Source of the DNA: Prunella strophiata
Lineage: Eukaryota > Chordata > Aves > Passeriformes > Prunellidae
Length of the DNA stretch: 64,000 nt
Assembly (NCBI GenBank): GCA_036583965.1
Contig: JAZBQD010000015.1
Span: 67,050,330-67,114,329, forward strand
Direction of reading: 5' to 3'
The notes beneath the pieces were generated by a model, which was given only the letters and a program-made list of their open reading frames with translations, was not told where the DNA came from and did not search any database. Of this stretch, positions 11,060 to 24,814 are shown piece after piece (the first letter of the stretch is position 1; each line of letters opens with the position of its first letter). Made by a program: the position numbers and the translations under genes.

Positions 11060-13627
11060 ATCTGACATGAAAGGAAACGAATTTTACAAGAATTGCTAAT
11101 TGATGTTGTTTCAAATTAAAAATCTTTAGTTAATGAAACAACAGCTCTTTTGCTACTCACTTTGAATTTCAAATGACTATTTTGGACCACCATTCCATTA
11201 CTTCATTAAAAGTGTGAACATAGTGTTGGAATAATGAGGGGAAATATGTGTTAGTATTTTTTTTTTTTTTTCCCAGAGGATTTTCTTAATGTAATTGCAA
11301 TCCATCTAGCCTGTGTAGTGCCTTCTGTTTACTTAAGGTAACTGCTTCTTTCCATTATTTGGAAACTAATCTGAAATTGCTCTGTTTCCAGCTAGTTGTT
11401 TTGATATCTCTTTTGGTTTAAGAACTTGACTGCTTTCAGTTTCCTTCCTCTGATCTGTGCTGTGTTATAGCCCTGGAGCAGACACATCCAAACTGACTTT
11501 TTCCCTGTAATTTCAGCTTAGCATATTAATGTAAACTGGACTTTTTATAAAGTTTAAATAAATACCCTGGTCTATAAACTTCAGCAGCTAAGTCTGATTA
11601 GAATTCTGCTCTGAAACCATCAATTATTCAGAATGTGATGAATGATTTTTTAAAATATCTGGAAGACCAAGTGAGAATGCCAGTGGTTGATTACATACTG
11701 TAGACACAATGTTATGGGTGTTGGAAACCCTTAAGTGTTCAGATATAAAACAGAAATATCAGGCCTTCTGTGAATCTTATTATTTTACTTTCAATTACCT
11801 GCAGCACATAATAGTCTGCTTTGAGAGCTGAAAAATAGGTCTGTTTGGAGTGGAAATGTTTTCTAGTAATGTTTCCTTAGTGCCCTTTACATGCAACCAT
11901 TAATCATCTCTCTGAATTGCTCTTTTGGTAGATTAAAAAAAAAAATTTGCTTTGCACACCCTGATTTCATCTCTGTGATTTTAATAGATTTTGTTTTTTT
12001 TTCTGAATGTTGTTTAAAAAATATTTGAAAGACTGGGTGATCACTGTATTTCTCATATGTATGCAAGCTGAATTTTCATGAGCATTTACTGTCTTGGGTT
12101 ATAGAAGAAGCTATTTGTAAAAATCATATGTTTAATAAAACCCAAGATGTCAATTTTGCTGCTTGTGCAAATTTCTCCTTCTGTGTGTCATGGATTGTCT
12201 TTGGATTTAATTGATAAATCATCAGTGAGAAGTCTATTTCTAGGGGAAGAGACCTAGTACTCCTTGTCAAAACACTTTTCCAACTAGTGACTTTAAATAC
12301 TGCCTTCCAGCTGTTCTTTAACAGTCCTCTGGCCTCATTGTATGAGGGGACAGAAACAAAACAAAAAGTCTCTGTTGGATGTATAGAAGTCAATCAAAGC
12401 ATCATTTTAAAATGAATGTATAAATACTAATAAACTAGAAAAGTACCCAAGTTTAATTAATGTGCTGTCACATTGATGTTAGAGAGATACTGTTCCATAA
12501 ACTACCAGGGTATGAAGTTTGTACTTTGGATTTGTGAAGTAAGAGCCTAATGGTATCACATTTAAGAAAAGAATAAATCTTCTCTGCAATAAAAATATGA
12601 TCCTTTATGTAGAATAAATTCACTGTCCTTTCTTAACATCCATTGCAGTCTTTGGAGGCATGGGTTTTCAGTGAATTAGAGGCGGTGTGGTCTTTACTTT
12701 TATAAATAATTCTATTCAGCACTTTCATTCTTAAATTTTAACACTTTACATTAAAATTCATTGTACTTTTGAAGATGTGGGGGAAGACTAACATGCTGAT
12801 AGCTTCGTGCTTCCATGCTTTATTATAGAATATATATTTCTATTCTTTCTGGTAAGTCTTATTACTTCCAAAAGTTTTTTAGGTTTTACATATTTTTTCT
12901 ACTATAGACACAAGTTTTTTTAAGCATAAAAAATAGTATATGTTCAATATTTATGTTTATATCAACAGTGGACTTACTTGTTGAACTACAGGATTAGTAG
13001 ACAAGTAGGTGTTTTCCTCTTGCAGCAGAAACAGTTTCTCCAGACAGCCATGTTAACTGCACTCTAAGTAGAAGGGGAAATAGCAGATAAATTACTTGTA
13101 ATTTTTTTCTCTCCACTTTTTGCTATACTCTCCAGCTGGTTTAAATTTCAGACAAAAATAAATATTATGGAACTATAGATGCTTAAGTTTGAAGTGCCAC
13201 TTACTTTTTACTATTGCACATGCTATTAGCAATAAAAAAGGAATATATAAATAGATTTCATGCAAGTTTCAAGAAGGTATAGGGTTGGTAATACTTGTTT
13301 TAGGTTGAAGGAGTAACTGAACTTGGTTTTTGCTTAGATAAAAGGAACTATATTGATGCTACTGAGAACAGAGAAAGTCTTAGTTCTCACAGGGTCCCAA
13401 ATTCCCAGATTAACTACACTCTTTTGTCTCATAAATGGGGATTGGACCACCATGTGCCAGACTTCATTCATTCATTGCAGGTGAACTGCATCCTTAGGGG
13501 GCAGGAGTTGTTATTATTCAGTGCTAAGAAGGAATGAAAATGTACCTGACTCACCTCTCCCTCTTTCTTTCCAAAGGTGTACAGGTGCCTTAAGAGTTTT
13601 TTTCTGATTCAGTGCAGTGCTCCACCA
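11060..13627. other. Unannotated unique sequence
   Basis: AT-rich DNA with a T15 run at 11257-11271. The stretch at about 11280-11640 looks like ordinary slowly evolving noncoding DNA (low CpG, many TAAT and ATTA cores), but conservation cannot be judged from one sequence. There is no gene or RNA call. The 89-codon minus-strand frame at 12124-12393 has no recognisable family. Confidence 0.5.
11257..11271. repeat. Poly(T) tract
   Basis: A run of about 15 T. Confidence 0.9.
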
Positions 13628-13637
13628 CTTTTCTCTT

Positions 13638-13695
<58 letters not shown>

Positions 13696-13706
13696 TGTTT
13701 CTCTCA
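13628..13706. repeat. (CT)n dinucleotide microsatellite
   Basis: A pure pyrimidine stretch from 13628 to 13680 grades from CTTT units into about 20 perfect CT units. A single A at 13681 interrupts it, and CT then continues to 13696. It produces the poly-Ser/Leu frame on the plus strand, which is not a gene. Homopyrimidine mirror repeats of this length can adopt triplex (H-DNA) structure. Confidence 0.95.
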
Positions 13707-14881
13707 GCCTAATGGAGTCAGTACTACCTGTACTACTGAATGAGTCTTTTATAGCATTCTTCTAGCTGGTTTGTTGCTTTGTTTGGGTTTCTTTCAGCCA
13801 AAACCAAATGAAGTTTGTACCAAGCCTGTACCAAGCCGGAAATATTTTTGTGTGCATAATTTCCTTTATGACAATGTTTTTCCTCTTTGTGTGATACTAA
13901 TCTGCCTAGACTCTGTTTACAGTAAACACTGTGCCTAACTCCATGTCAGACAGTTGTCAAATGTGTTGTGCTTTTCTTGTGTATATTAAAGTGGGGATCA
14001 TTCTTCTGGAAACAACAGAATACAGCATGCAAACATGTGAGAAGTACCCTTTTACATACAAATTGAAAATTCAGCTTTTGCTATAGGTTGTCATGTTCTA
14101 ATACTGGGGATGATACACATATTTCATGTTCTCATTTGGTTAGTAAGTTAATATTCTTCTTTTGGAACATATTCCAGTGCTTTAAAAAAAAAAAAAAGGT
14201 TTTTTTCTCTTGCATCTTTCATAACAATAATGATGGAGTATTTCTCTTTAGATTTACTATGTCCTATTACTGAATGTTAGTTTTATATGATGTTCCTAGA
14301 AAAATGGGGATGATGACATAAATTTACAATTTAAAATATAGTGGTATCCATCTCAGTTGGTACAAATTTGTTTAAATTAAATCATCTTTGCCGGTCCATG
14401 GTGACAAACAGTGGCTGATCTCTGTGCTCAAAACCATTTGTGGAAATGTAAGGAGAAAATAGTTCCTGAGGCTGGTCACAAACAACCCAGTCACTTATGT
14501 GTACCTTGGAGTGAAGCATTCCTGCCCTCATCTGCAGGTGTGAGTGCAGACTTTCAGAATGACTGCAGTGGGTCTCCCAGTTCAAGATATTTGTAGAGAT
14601 AAGTTATGTGACCAGCCAAGAAGACATAAGTGTTGGTTATTAGAGCAAGGGAAAAAAACCTCAAGCCCTCGCTGTAAAGCTTTTTATGAAGAGCTGGTTT
14701 TTGGCCTCTAGATGACACTGTGCACCTTACACTGTACTCATTCTCTAAGCCTGAAATACTGGTCCATATACCTCTTCTCTTCTCATTGTAATTAAGAGCA
14801 GTTACTGTCTGGCTTTGAACAAGCACTCACAACCCTGAAAGAAGTAAATGGAAGTCTTCTGTTGTTATTCAAAACAATTAC

Positions 14882-14898
14882 AAAAAAAAAAAAAAAAA
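14882..14898. repeat. Poly(A) tract
   Basis: A17 run. The sequence upstream is not a recognisable mRNA copy. Confidence 0.9.
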
Positions 14899-15244
14899 TC
14901 TGAAAGGTAAAAGCCAGTAGTGCTATCACCATGGCTATTCTAATGCTCAGTTTGCTTTATCACCAAATTTGGGACTGATGCTGTAATTCCTGCTTCATTT
15001 GACATTTCCTCACAATGCCTGGGATGCTGGGAGGCTGGAATGAAGGTTCTCCAGCATTTCTCTTCTTGAATGCATATTTACATTCTGGCTTTAAAAAATT
15101 ATATTTGAGCCAAAAGCTGGCATTTAGGATCAAAGCATATGTGCAAATATTCAAAACTTGTGTTGAAAACAGATGGGTTGGGAAGGATTTTGCTTTTGGG
15201 TTTAGTTCATTTGTTTTTCCTAAGCTATTGGCTGGGTAAAAAGG

Positions 15245-15261
15245 AAAAAAAAAAAAAAAAA
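15245..15261. repeat. Poly(A) tract
   Basis: A17 run without an identifiable retrocopy upstream. Confidence 0.9.
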
Positions 15262-18200
15262 TTGACTAACCAAAAGAACTTAATGTGAAGGTTTTTTGTG
15301 GAATTTGTTTGTCTAGTTCAAAATAATTGCTGGTTTTTCCTACTGCACTGAAGAGGCAGTCCCATGCATCACTAGGACTGCTTCTTTTACTTATCTTGTC
15401 AGTTATGACTGGCAGAGATGGATTGCAGAGGGTAGAATTTAGGACAATCATTAAAGTGTTGTAGAAAAGGGATAAATTCTTACATCATCACATCTCAATG
15501 ATATCACAAGCAGACATGCAAATGGTAGTCCTCACTGACACCTTTTGTGAAGAGCAAAACAGCAATAAATGGAAGAGTGATGACTCAAAACCTGAAAAAA
15601 AACCCCTAGTGGAATAATATGTAATATAGATTTGGCTCATGTAGAGTAATGTTACAGTATCAATTTTGGGAAAGAGACTCTTAGTTTTCTAAGAAAGTTG
15701 AAGCTTAAGTACTGATTTTCTCCAAGCTATATCAGCTGTAGTTTCATTAAGGGAATTAAAGTGTCTTATATCCCTCCCCCTCTTTAAGTTATCTGGTGTA
15801 ATAGACATGGTCCTGGATAGATGATGATATGGGAACACCATGCAGTTGCAGTCAACCCAAACAGAGTTTGCACATACCAGAAGGCGTGGGATAAAAAACT
15901 TCATAGCTGACTTGTGTGAGGGAGAATGTACACTGGCAGGTAGTTTAGTCAGTCAGTGGGTGTTTAGTTTAGTCTGTGGTTGTTGGGAAATGAAAATCTA
16001 AGAATCTTACCAGAACCCCTTTGGGCTTCTCCAGGTTTGCATGGGAAGGGGTTCATAGTACCTGGCTTGGATCTATGTTCAAATGTAATACCTTGCATGT
16101 TTTGCATTAATAGAAAGTAGCAGTTTCTCCCTGACTGGGAGGAGATAAGGGAAGGAATTGAGCTTTTATTCTCTTATGATGAATAAAGCATGTATATGGC
16201 TCTGATATGATTTTAGTTAGTTTGTATTAAATCCCTCCTCTCAACTTGCAGTGTAGGTTTACTGCTTATTTAGCTTCTTGGATAATAGCAGCATCTTTTT
16301 AATTAAAGAGGAAAAACCTTGAAGTTTTTTTCTCAAATACTTGATAAAACACTACTCTTTTCTTTTTTTTTTTTTTCCTTTCCTTTCATACATGTTACTA
16401 TTTAGATGTTATTTGATATTTCTATTTCAAATAACCCTGACTTAAATACAAAGAGTTTTTTAGTTTGTGCATGCTCGTAACAATAGGTAGAGGCAAGAGA
16501 AAGGCTGTTGGAAACGATGTCTAACTTCCTCAAAATCTCATATTAATAATTATTATTAATTATCTTTTTGAAGGATTGGGAAAAGACAGCAGATTTTGAA
16601 TGGAATGCTTGAATACTTATACTAACTCAAGAGCCATTGAAAATAGCACTAAGAACATAATAAAAAGGTCTTGGAGAGATTAGAAAGATGGGCAGGAAGA
16701 TGACAAAATGAGATTCATCTCTTGAAAATGCAGACTATGGGAAAGTGAAGAAATCTCAGTGGAAGGCAGGAACGTTAAGAACTGTGGTGACAAATGAGAT
16801 TTGTAGCTGATAAGAGGCAGTAAATTAAATACAGCCTCACAATGAGGTGGGTAGGCCTCTCTAGGAAGTGCTGGCATATTTTGCAATGTCATGATGTAGG
16901 AGAGTAATAACTCTTTAGATCTCTGTTGCATTTCAAATGAGGCAAGAAATTTGAAAGCATTTAAATTCAGCCCTGAACAGGAAGGGGCACAACAATACCA
17001 GTTTTTCTTACAGTGAATGATATATCCTTGTAAAAATATCTTATAACTCTTACAAAGTGCTTTATTTCCTCTTCCCTTCCTGATCCTTTTGAGCAGTGAA
17101 AGTGGATAGGAGAGCAACCTCAGTTGCATATAATCTTTCTCCCCATTCATGTCATCTTAAATTTGTCACTCTTCCTTCAGTTATGCTTTTAGATTTGCTA
17201 CAGAGTCACTGGCTATCAGCACTTCTAGTGCTAGCCCTGTCAGACTTCGTAGAGTTCTTATTTATGGCTGCTTCTTAGGATGTAATGTTTCACCTGATTG
17301 CTTGGTTCCTTTTCCCTGTGGCTCTGCAGCACTTGGAGTTTGAATGGCAATGCCAGTTCACTGTTGCTCTCTAAACTTGTAAGAAAAGTCCCAGCCCTGC
17401 AAAAGACAGGCTGGACACCTCCCTTGCTGAGATGTGAATGTGAAGCTCATATGATGCTGCACAGGATAGAAAGGCTGAACCTCTAAGGATGGGTTGGTAC
17501 CTGCACATGTGGTGGAGAAGAGCTTCCTGGATGTGGGAAAGAGCAATCCTGGCTTTTCCTTTAAGTGGCAAGTCAACATGCTTTAGAGAATATTTCAATT
17601 TGTTGTTCACATGTTGTTTTGTTTTTCTTGCTCTTGCAGTTTACTATTTTTTCAGGAATTGCCACAAGTTTATGAGATCTATTTTTATGTTGAGCTTGCC
17701 CAGCTTCTTGGCTTTTAACAGTGAAAACATGCAATTTTGAGGAAAATCTGTTGCCTTTTCAAGTTTCCAGTCTCACAAATTGTAAATTGTGTCTTACATA
17801 AAATCACTTAGAAGTGCTAGGTGTCACAGGAATAAGGGGAAATGGACAGGATTTTGCTTATACTGTATAATGTAAAGCCAAATGTGTTTTAAAACTGTTC
17901 AGCCATTAAAAATTAAATAGTGTCTAGGCTATACATAAAAGTTGCACACTCTTTTTCTCAATATTTCTGTTAAAATGAAAGCTGTTACACTGTTTCAATT
18001 TGTCCCTCAGAAAACCCTTGACCTCTTCATGTATACAGGAAAAAAAAAAAGGAAAAAAGGTTAACCATCAACATAGCCCTTGACTTTTCTATGAGATGTA
18101 TTTCTGCTAAGCTTTTGTAAGTCATAAAACTAAGAAGCTTTCTGACTCAATTTTCTATTTAAAAAATGAGCATGGTAAGTACCAAAAAGGCCTCTGATAT

Positions 18201-18287
18201 TTCTGGAGTCTTGGGAAGGGTTTTAGCTGGGAACACTTGTCTAAATTTCATGAGCACTGACAATATCTTACAAAATGTTAGTTTGAA

Positions 18288-18293
18288 TTTTTT

Positions 18294-18330
<37 letters not shown>
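18288..18330. repeat. Long poly(T) tract
   Basis: A 43-base T tract with one C at 18295, leaving 35 uninterrupted T. It is the longest homopolymer in the window. No Alu-like or processed-pseudogene sequence is attached on the minus strand. Confidence 0.95.
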
Positions 18331-18334
<4 letters not shown>

Positions 18335-21300
18335 ATAAATTTTGTCTTTAACAAATATTAAAGGATAATGGGGATTTTAATGTACCTGTTTTCAAATTAG
18401 CATGAGTTTTGCCTCAGGCACAATAACTTTCTGAGCTCAAATCTGAATTATTTCTACAAACTATTTTAAAGTGACATTATTAATACATTATTAAAATTGC
18501 ATGTGTTAGTTTTTACTGATTTGAATTCTAATATCTGAGCTTCCTTTTAATTGATTTTGAGATTTTATAACTAAGCCCAAATCTAAACTTAACTTCATTT
18601 AAACTGCATTGTTTAATAATACTTTCTTCTTTGGTGATTTTAATACAAACAAAAAGTTGATGCTTTCCCTGGAAAATTACTGTATTTGTATTTGCCTATA
18701 AAAATAAGATTTACCTTTGAAGACAATTATGACATATTACTATAATCTTACCCACTTACATTTTTCTAATTGCTTTTCACATGTTCTGAACTCATTAATG
18801 TGTTCACTTTTGGACATTTTTAAAATCTTAAGGAAATTAAGCTAAAGCTCTGTGTAGGCCACATTTTGTTTGACCTTTCTTTTCTTTTACAATTACTTTG
18901 TCGGGCAGCTATATCATATATTTAGTGTATAATTTTTACATTATTCTTATTCTGTAATTTCCATTCTCTTCAATAAAAACAAACAGAATATAATTTTCAA
19001 TCAAGTGAAATTCTGAAAATGCTCCACACTGTACTCAGAGTAAGTTTTCCAATTCACTGTACATTTTGATATCTGCCAGTCAAGCTGTAAAGAGTGAGTA
19101 TGCAGGTAGCTGCAATAAGCCATCATCCTCTATAAAGGCAGGCTATTTACCTAGTCAGGCAGAGCATACATTTTGCAAGGTAAATTGAAGTAGGGATATT
19201 GTGAGATGGGAGTCTCAAGTACTTCCTGTTCTTTGAGAAATGCTTTTTAACACTAAAATAGTTCTCCATTCCTACCTCTTATTTGCTGCTCAGTGGGGAA
19301 AAGTGTCCCCAGCCCCACACGAAATACTCCTCTGTGTACAGCTTCCTTATATTGTACTTTCATTATCTTGTTTATTATGATAATCTCAACTTTTTTTCCT
19401 CTCTCTTTTTTACAATCTCCACTCATGTTGTTTATTGTCTCTCAGTATCCTAATCCAGTTATTGTGCCATTGCCAGGGTAGATAGTATCTCTTTTTCTTG
19501 TTCTGAGCCTATGCTATATTCAACCCCTATTGGCAAAGATTAATTAGAGGGGAAATTGTCCCAACCTTATTAACCACCATGGGCAATGTATACTGTTATC
19601 ACGTTTCCAGGAAGCCTGTGATGGGTAGTATTTGTTTTTCTTTGTATTTTCACTGTTGTGTTATGTAATCTCACGAGAAGAGTGAGCACATTGTGTCAAA
19701 ATGCCTGGTGGCAAGGAGATTACACAGCATCCTCTGGCTTCTAGGGAGCTCCCTGTCCATCATCTTCTGTTGTCTGTCCCTCTGCTCCCTCTTCTGTGTG
19801 GAGATTCACCTCTGTATCTTTTCTACCTGCTACTCTTGTGGTACCCGGGGAGCTTTTCTGCCTACAACAGTCTTGGCTGCTCCCCAGGAAATGAACAATG
19901 TTGTTTGCTCTTCAGGAAATTACAGATTTTACTGAAGCAAAGCTTAGCAGCAAGTACTCAACTGCAAGGACATGCTGGCCCTAGGGAGAACTGATTCTAA
20001 ATCTGCCTCACTTCTCCATATTGTCTCTCATCATGTTGCTTTGAAGTCTCTATTTAAAATATGTGTGCTAGAATCATACTTATTTTAATAAAATCACGAT
20101 GTTTGGGTTATCTGTGAGAAAACACCTGCAAGAAGAAGAACTAGATAGCTTGCTTAACAACTCTGAGTGACTTAGCTAGTCTTGCTTTACAGCTCTGAAT
20201 GTCCCATTACAGAGTCAAAATGTTGCACTGTGCATGTGGAAATAAAAATTTTTGGCTGTTGGTAGCTAGAAAATATTTTGTAGGATCGTGTGCCTCTTTG
20301 AGAGGAGATTAAGTGCCCACACTAAAGTGAAGCCTCACTTGCAGGGTGTGAAGTGACCACTCTTAGCAAACTAAGTCATTTGAGAGCTGGATAGAACAAG
20401 TTAAATATATTTTCACCTGGATTTTCTGCAATGTACCATAGTGTTTCCCAAGAACTGGAGTCTGAGGGACTCTGAAATTGATACCTATTCTGTTCTTATT
20501 CCTTTTGATTATCCCTTTTCTTTGCATGGAAATCAAGGCACTGAGATAGTGGGAGAAATCAGCACTTTGCTGTGTTTCATCTTGAGTTTCAGTCATTATG
20601 TGAGTATGCTGTGATAGGAGAGGGAATTAAGGCAGGCATTTGTGTATGGAAAATTTAATCTCAGATGGCCTAATTTAGCAAGGTTAAAGCCTTCTATGGT
20701 ATGATCTTAACAGTAAGAGAGCAGTACTGCTCTAATGGTTGACATTTTTACTGTGTTCTCAACACCTATTTACAACCCCTAGGTGGGTATAAACACTGTA
20801 GTTGGTTCAGGCAAAAGCTTAAACACATACCTTTTAGGTCTGTGAGTAATCCAACACTGATTTTGGTGAAACTCAAAACACTTGAATGCTGGCCTGCAGC
20901 CTGAAGTTAAAATCATGGTCTCACAGAAGTGACTGGGAGTGTATGCTCAAACATTTATCCATATTAAATGGACACAGAAGACATAAAAAGACACTTGGAG
21001 AACACAGGTTGAGGGTTAATTTTCTTATTTCAGCTGATTTCTTCTACTTTGTTTATGTTTCCTTAGTATTACTGTTTTGATGTTCTTTCCTTAATTATGA
21101 AAGAAGTTATAAATAATATCTTAACAATATTTTTTGGCATTTGAATCAAAAAGACTGGAATTGAATAGATCAATAACTTTTGCCTTAACTTCAAGTGTAA
21201 TTAATGCTTAGATTCTGAAAAAAATATGTTGAGAAAATAATACTTTTTTGTGATAAAAGAGAATATTCTTGCTTTTTCTACTAATGATCAAATTTTCTGT

Positions 21301-22849
21301 TATTCTTGTGTTCTATTGACTGCATGCTGAGCCAAAAAAAAAAGTGATTTTGTGGAGAAAAACCAAGAAGTATACCACAAGGTACCATGAAAAAAACCAT
21401 CCAGCCAACCAACCAAAATCATGGACTGTCAAATAACATAAGAAGATTCCAAAGCTAATTAGGACCTCACTGGCAGAAGAAACCTGTGAAGTAGGGTGAG
21501 CATCACCTTCTAATGTTTATATACTGGAAGGAAAAAAATTCACTTTTAAAAGATCTTTCATAAGTTAGCAAGATAGAGTATAAATTGCAATCAGGCATCT
21601 TGTCAATCAGGAAATAATTATGGTTAATTGGCTTGATTGAAAGCAGCATTTTTCTGTCCTACTTTTTGGTGATGAATATGAATAAAATGCCAATAATTCT
21701 AAAACATATAGGCAACAATTTAACTTTCTAGTACAGGTTATTTTGTCTAAAACTAATTGACTTGCTACGAAGCATAGTAAGTGTTGTAGATCAGTAATCA
21801 TTTAATTCCTAATGTAACACATACATGGATATTTCTATTAGAGAGATAAGAACCAATTGGGTCAGAAGGCATTCCCATAATTTTGCATTATTTTCTTTAT
21901 ATTGCAGCTGTGTATTCAGATGTACTGACATATCCTTAACTGAAGGTCAGGTTCTGGACTATCAAAGGCAATTGAAGAAAACTTCCATATACTCTTGAAA
22001 GGCCAAGATTTCTCTCAGTATGTTTAATTTAATCATGGCTATATGTATATATTAATAATTTAACCAATCATCTCCAAGCAGAATAATTTCTTGCTAGTGT
22101 AAGTTCCTCATTACATACAGCTACTCTGAATGCTGCATAGACATGGTCTTAAGAAGTTTTATCACTTTACATGGAGTACTTAATCCCTTTAAATAAAAGC
22201 ATTGTGTATTATGAACAAATTCACATATTAAAAATTACCTTAATTCACATTAGGTTATTTAGATGCAGAAGCATATCTGTTTACGTTGACATAAACTCAG
22301 AATGTAGGACTAAGTTTATTTTTCCTCTCCCTATATCCACACCATTTTAATAGACAATATTTATAGAAATAAAAGCTATGAATATTTTTTACACTGCATA
22401 AATAAGGGGGTAAAAAATGTGTAAACTCTGTAGCAAGCAAATAGAAAATGCAAATCCATCTGTCCATGTGTGATTTATCTATTAAAAGAGAAACAAATAC
22501 TTGGTGTACATAAAATCCTAGGTATTGATGTGATCTGTGACTTCCAATGCAATCTACAGTGTGTGATTGTGCTATTTTTATTTTCACTTTTATATACTAC
22601 ATTTCAGTTAATAAAGTTTGAAAAAACTTCAATTAGAAAAACTCCAAAATAATTACATAACTACAGTGTATATTTTCGTTGTGATCTTTTTTAATGTCTT
22701 GACTTTTACTTAGGGAATGAAAGGGCAAGAAATTATCATTATATGACTGTTACTGATACCCTCTCTCTTGATTCTGGTGACTTAGAGTTATCAAAACTAC
22801 TCTTTGATAAGGAGCAGGCAGCATATCAGCTACTAAGCTTATCAGACTT

Positions 22850-23040
22850 CAGCTGGCTCCACTGCATTCCCCGTTGCTGTGTGCAGCCAGGAGGGGATTA
22901 AAGCAGCCTCCTGCTCGGTGTGCACCTCTGGGCTGGCTCTGGGGATGTGAGCAGTAGTCTCACCCTGATGTCTAGTGCAGCATCTTTGTGAAAGGTGCAT
23001 CTGAGCATCTCCCAAGGGCGTGCAGGTTGATTTTGAAACT
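22850..23040. other. GC-rich pocket, possible regulatory or exonic relic
   Basis: About 190 bp is visibly richer in G+C than the surrounding AT-rich DNA. It has several CpGs (CCCCGTTG, GCTCGGTG, GGGCGTGC) and repeated GGCTGG/CTGGCT and CAGCC/GCAGC words. There is no open frame of note and no repeat family that I recognise. It could be a small enhancer, a noncoding exon or an old element fragment. Confidence 0.2.
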
Positions 23041-23604
23041 GTATTGTTTTTTCTCTGTTCTCAGTGAGGGAAATGGCAACCTCTCTAGGGCAGGAAAAAA
23101 CACTTCTGGTATGTTTGTCTAGCCCTTAGCACACAGAGTACCTACACTCCAGTGATATTTAAAAATACTCATACTTGCTGTTATAACAAATAAAGGAAGT
23201 AGTTTTAGCCCCAAAGCTAATGAAGGCTGGTTGCTGCTTATCTCTCAGCCTCACATGGCTAGATTTTCTGACACCCCATACTGAGAGCATTGGGGGAGCA
23301 CTGACAAAGATGTTATTGCTTTTGAGACATTCTTGTAATGTCTTTCCATGATGCTTCAGAAGGATAGTCCTCAACTTCTCCTCCACTTAGGGGTTTTCTT
23401 GCATTCTTTTGCCAAACTTGAGGGAACCTTCTATCTTTGGAACCTTCATTTTCTTATCTGTTTTGCTTGAAATTTGCTAAGAGGCTCCAGAGTGGTGAGA
23501 AAGCCAGCAACATGTAAGTGTGTGCACAGTCTCCAGGGCTTATGTGTAGCAAAAGAGGTTTATAAGTGAGCTAACATCACTGTACACCTTGTATTCAAGC
23601 CAGC

Positions 23605-23636
23605 TTTTTTTTTTCTTTTTTTTTTTTCTTTTTTTG
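23605..23636. repeat. T-rich low-complexity tract
   Basis: Runs of T interrupted by single C residues. Confidence 0.9.
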
Positions 23637-24668
23637 GTTTCCCCCATTTATTTTATCTGAAACATTGATTTCACACTCACTGGCACGCTTGTAAGTGACT
23701 GCCAGAGAACTTCTGGCTAAAATATCTGTAATAGTTCAGAATTACTGGGTTTCATGTTTTCCACTGTACTGAGCTCTGTTATCTCCTACCATTTCTGCAA
23801 AGGGGCTTTTAGGTTAGAATCTCTGCAGTTATTTCAAATTTTAGGATATCAACCCAGTTGTTGTTCATTTTTTTTAAAGAGAGAAACTGTCACTTTGATG
23901 TGTTATGAGTTTTCCACCTTGAAAAGGCTTCAAAGCAAAGTGGTTAGACTAACTCGTGACTCCTGTCTTACAGCCCTTGTTAGATGTAAAAGAAAACCAC
24001 AGTCTCCACTTTAACTTTGCCTCATGGGGCACAGAGAAAACTGCTGTTCATCTGGCCAGTTTGAGGCTAGATATAAAATCCTAGCTCTCCTAACAAAAAA
24101 TCTTCATTATTGGTATCTTCACAGGGTCAGACTGTGGTGGAAGACAAAGTGCATAAAGAAAGGAAGAATGGACAAACAGATAAAAGGGCTAGAAAGAAAA
24201 GTAAAAAAGCAAGTCTTTTCTTGCTTTCTTTTATCCAGTCTCCCTTCATCTGAAGACAGGAGAAAAATAGTACACAGCTCCTAAGGGCACAAACAGTTCA
24301 TTTATTTGGTCTGTGGCATTTCAGTAAAAAAAGGTGAGAAATTTTAGAAAGCTTTTCAGAGAAATTGTTCCATAAAGTTCTGAGGGCATGGGTGGAAGAG
24401 TTTAAAAGGTAGAGTTCACAGTGAATTTAAACTTCAGTATTTTGAAAATCCTTTGTAGGGTGCTGTTGCCTTCATTTTAGGGGGATGGTCATGTGAAAGA
24501 GAACTAAGGCAAGAGCCCTGTTGGAGGAATCCGGGCAGTTAAAGAACTGGAGACCACCTTCAGTAGGCCCGACATTATGTTTTCAGTAACAATGCCACTG
24601 TATTAGCAGGACCTTGCTCTGCACTTAAAGCTCCCAGAAATACAGCTGTTACCATCAAAGGCTCTGGA

Positions 24669-24770
24669 AATAACAACAGCAAGAGCAGCAGCAGCAACAA
24701 TGCCATAATAATAGTAATAATGATAATAGTAATAATAGTAATAGTAATAATAGTAATAGTAATAATAATA

Positions 24771-24814
<44 letters not shown>

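Larger units (their letters stand above)
13707..18287. other. Long unique stretch with scattered A/T runs
   Basis: No gene recognised. Homopolymers occur at 14184-14197 (A14), 14882-14898 (A17), 15245-15261 (A17) and 16363-16376 (T14). An AT-only near-palindrome lies at 16543-16561. The longest frame, 156 codons on the minus strand at 16680-17150, has no domain, signal peptide or homologue that I recognise. It overlaps other frames, so I treat it as chance. Confidence 0.5.
18331..24668. other. Long unique AT-rich stretch
   Basis: No gene, RNA or transposable element recognised in 6.3 kb. The block at 18440-18850 is exceptionally AT-rich and CpG-free. A pyrimidine-rich segment at 19700-19990 gives two overlapping hydrophobic frames (80 and 97 codons) in different phases, which argues against either being coding. 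A local GC-rich pocket lies at 22850-23040. A T-rich (TTTTC)n-like tract lies at 23605-23636. Confidence 0.5.

Noticed and set aside
16680..17150. 156-codon minus-strand open frame
   Set aside because: No recognisable domain or family, no plausible promoter or exon structure, and competing frames overlap its edges. A single frame of this length is expected by chance in 64 kb.
19693..19994. Two overlapping hydrophobic frames that might suggest a membrane microprotein
   Set aside because: Both phases are open because the DNA is pyrimidine-rich. That also explains the Leu/Ser/Cys bias, and neither has a supporting start context or family.
22836..22848. AGCTTATCAGACT, identical to 13 bases of mature miR-21
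   Set aside because: The flanks do not match the miR-21 precursor and no complementary arm forms a hairpin. A 13-base match is a coincidence.
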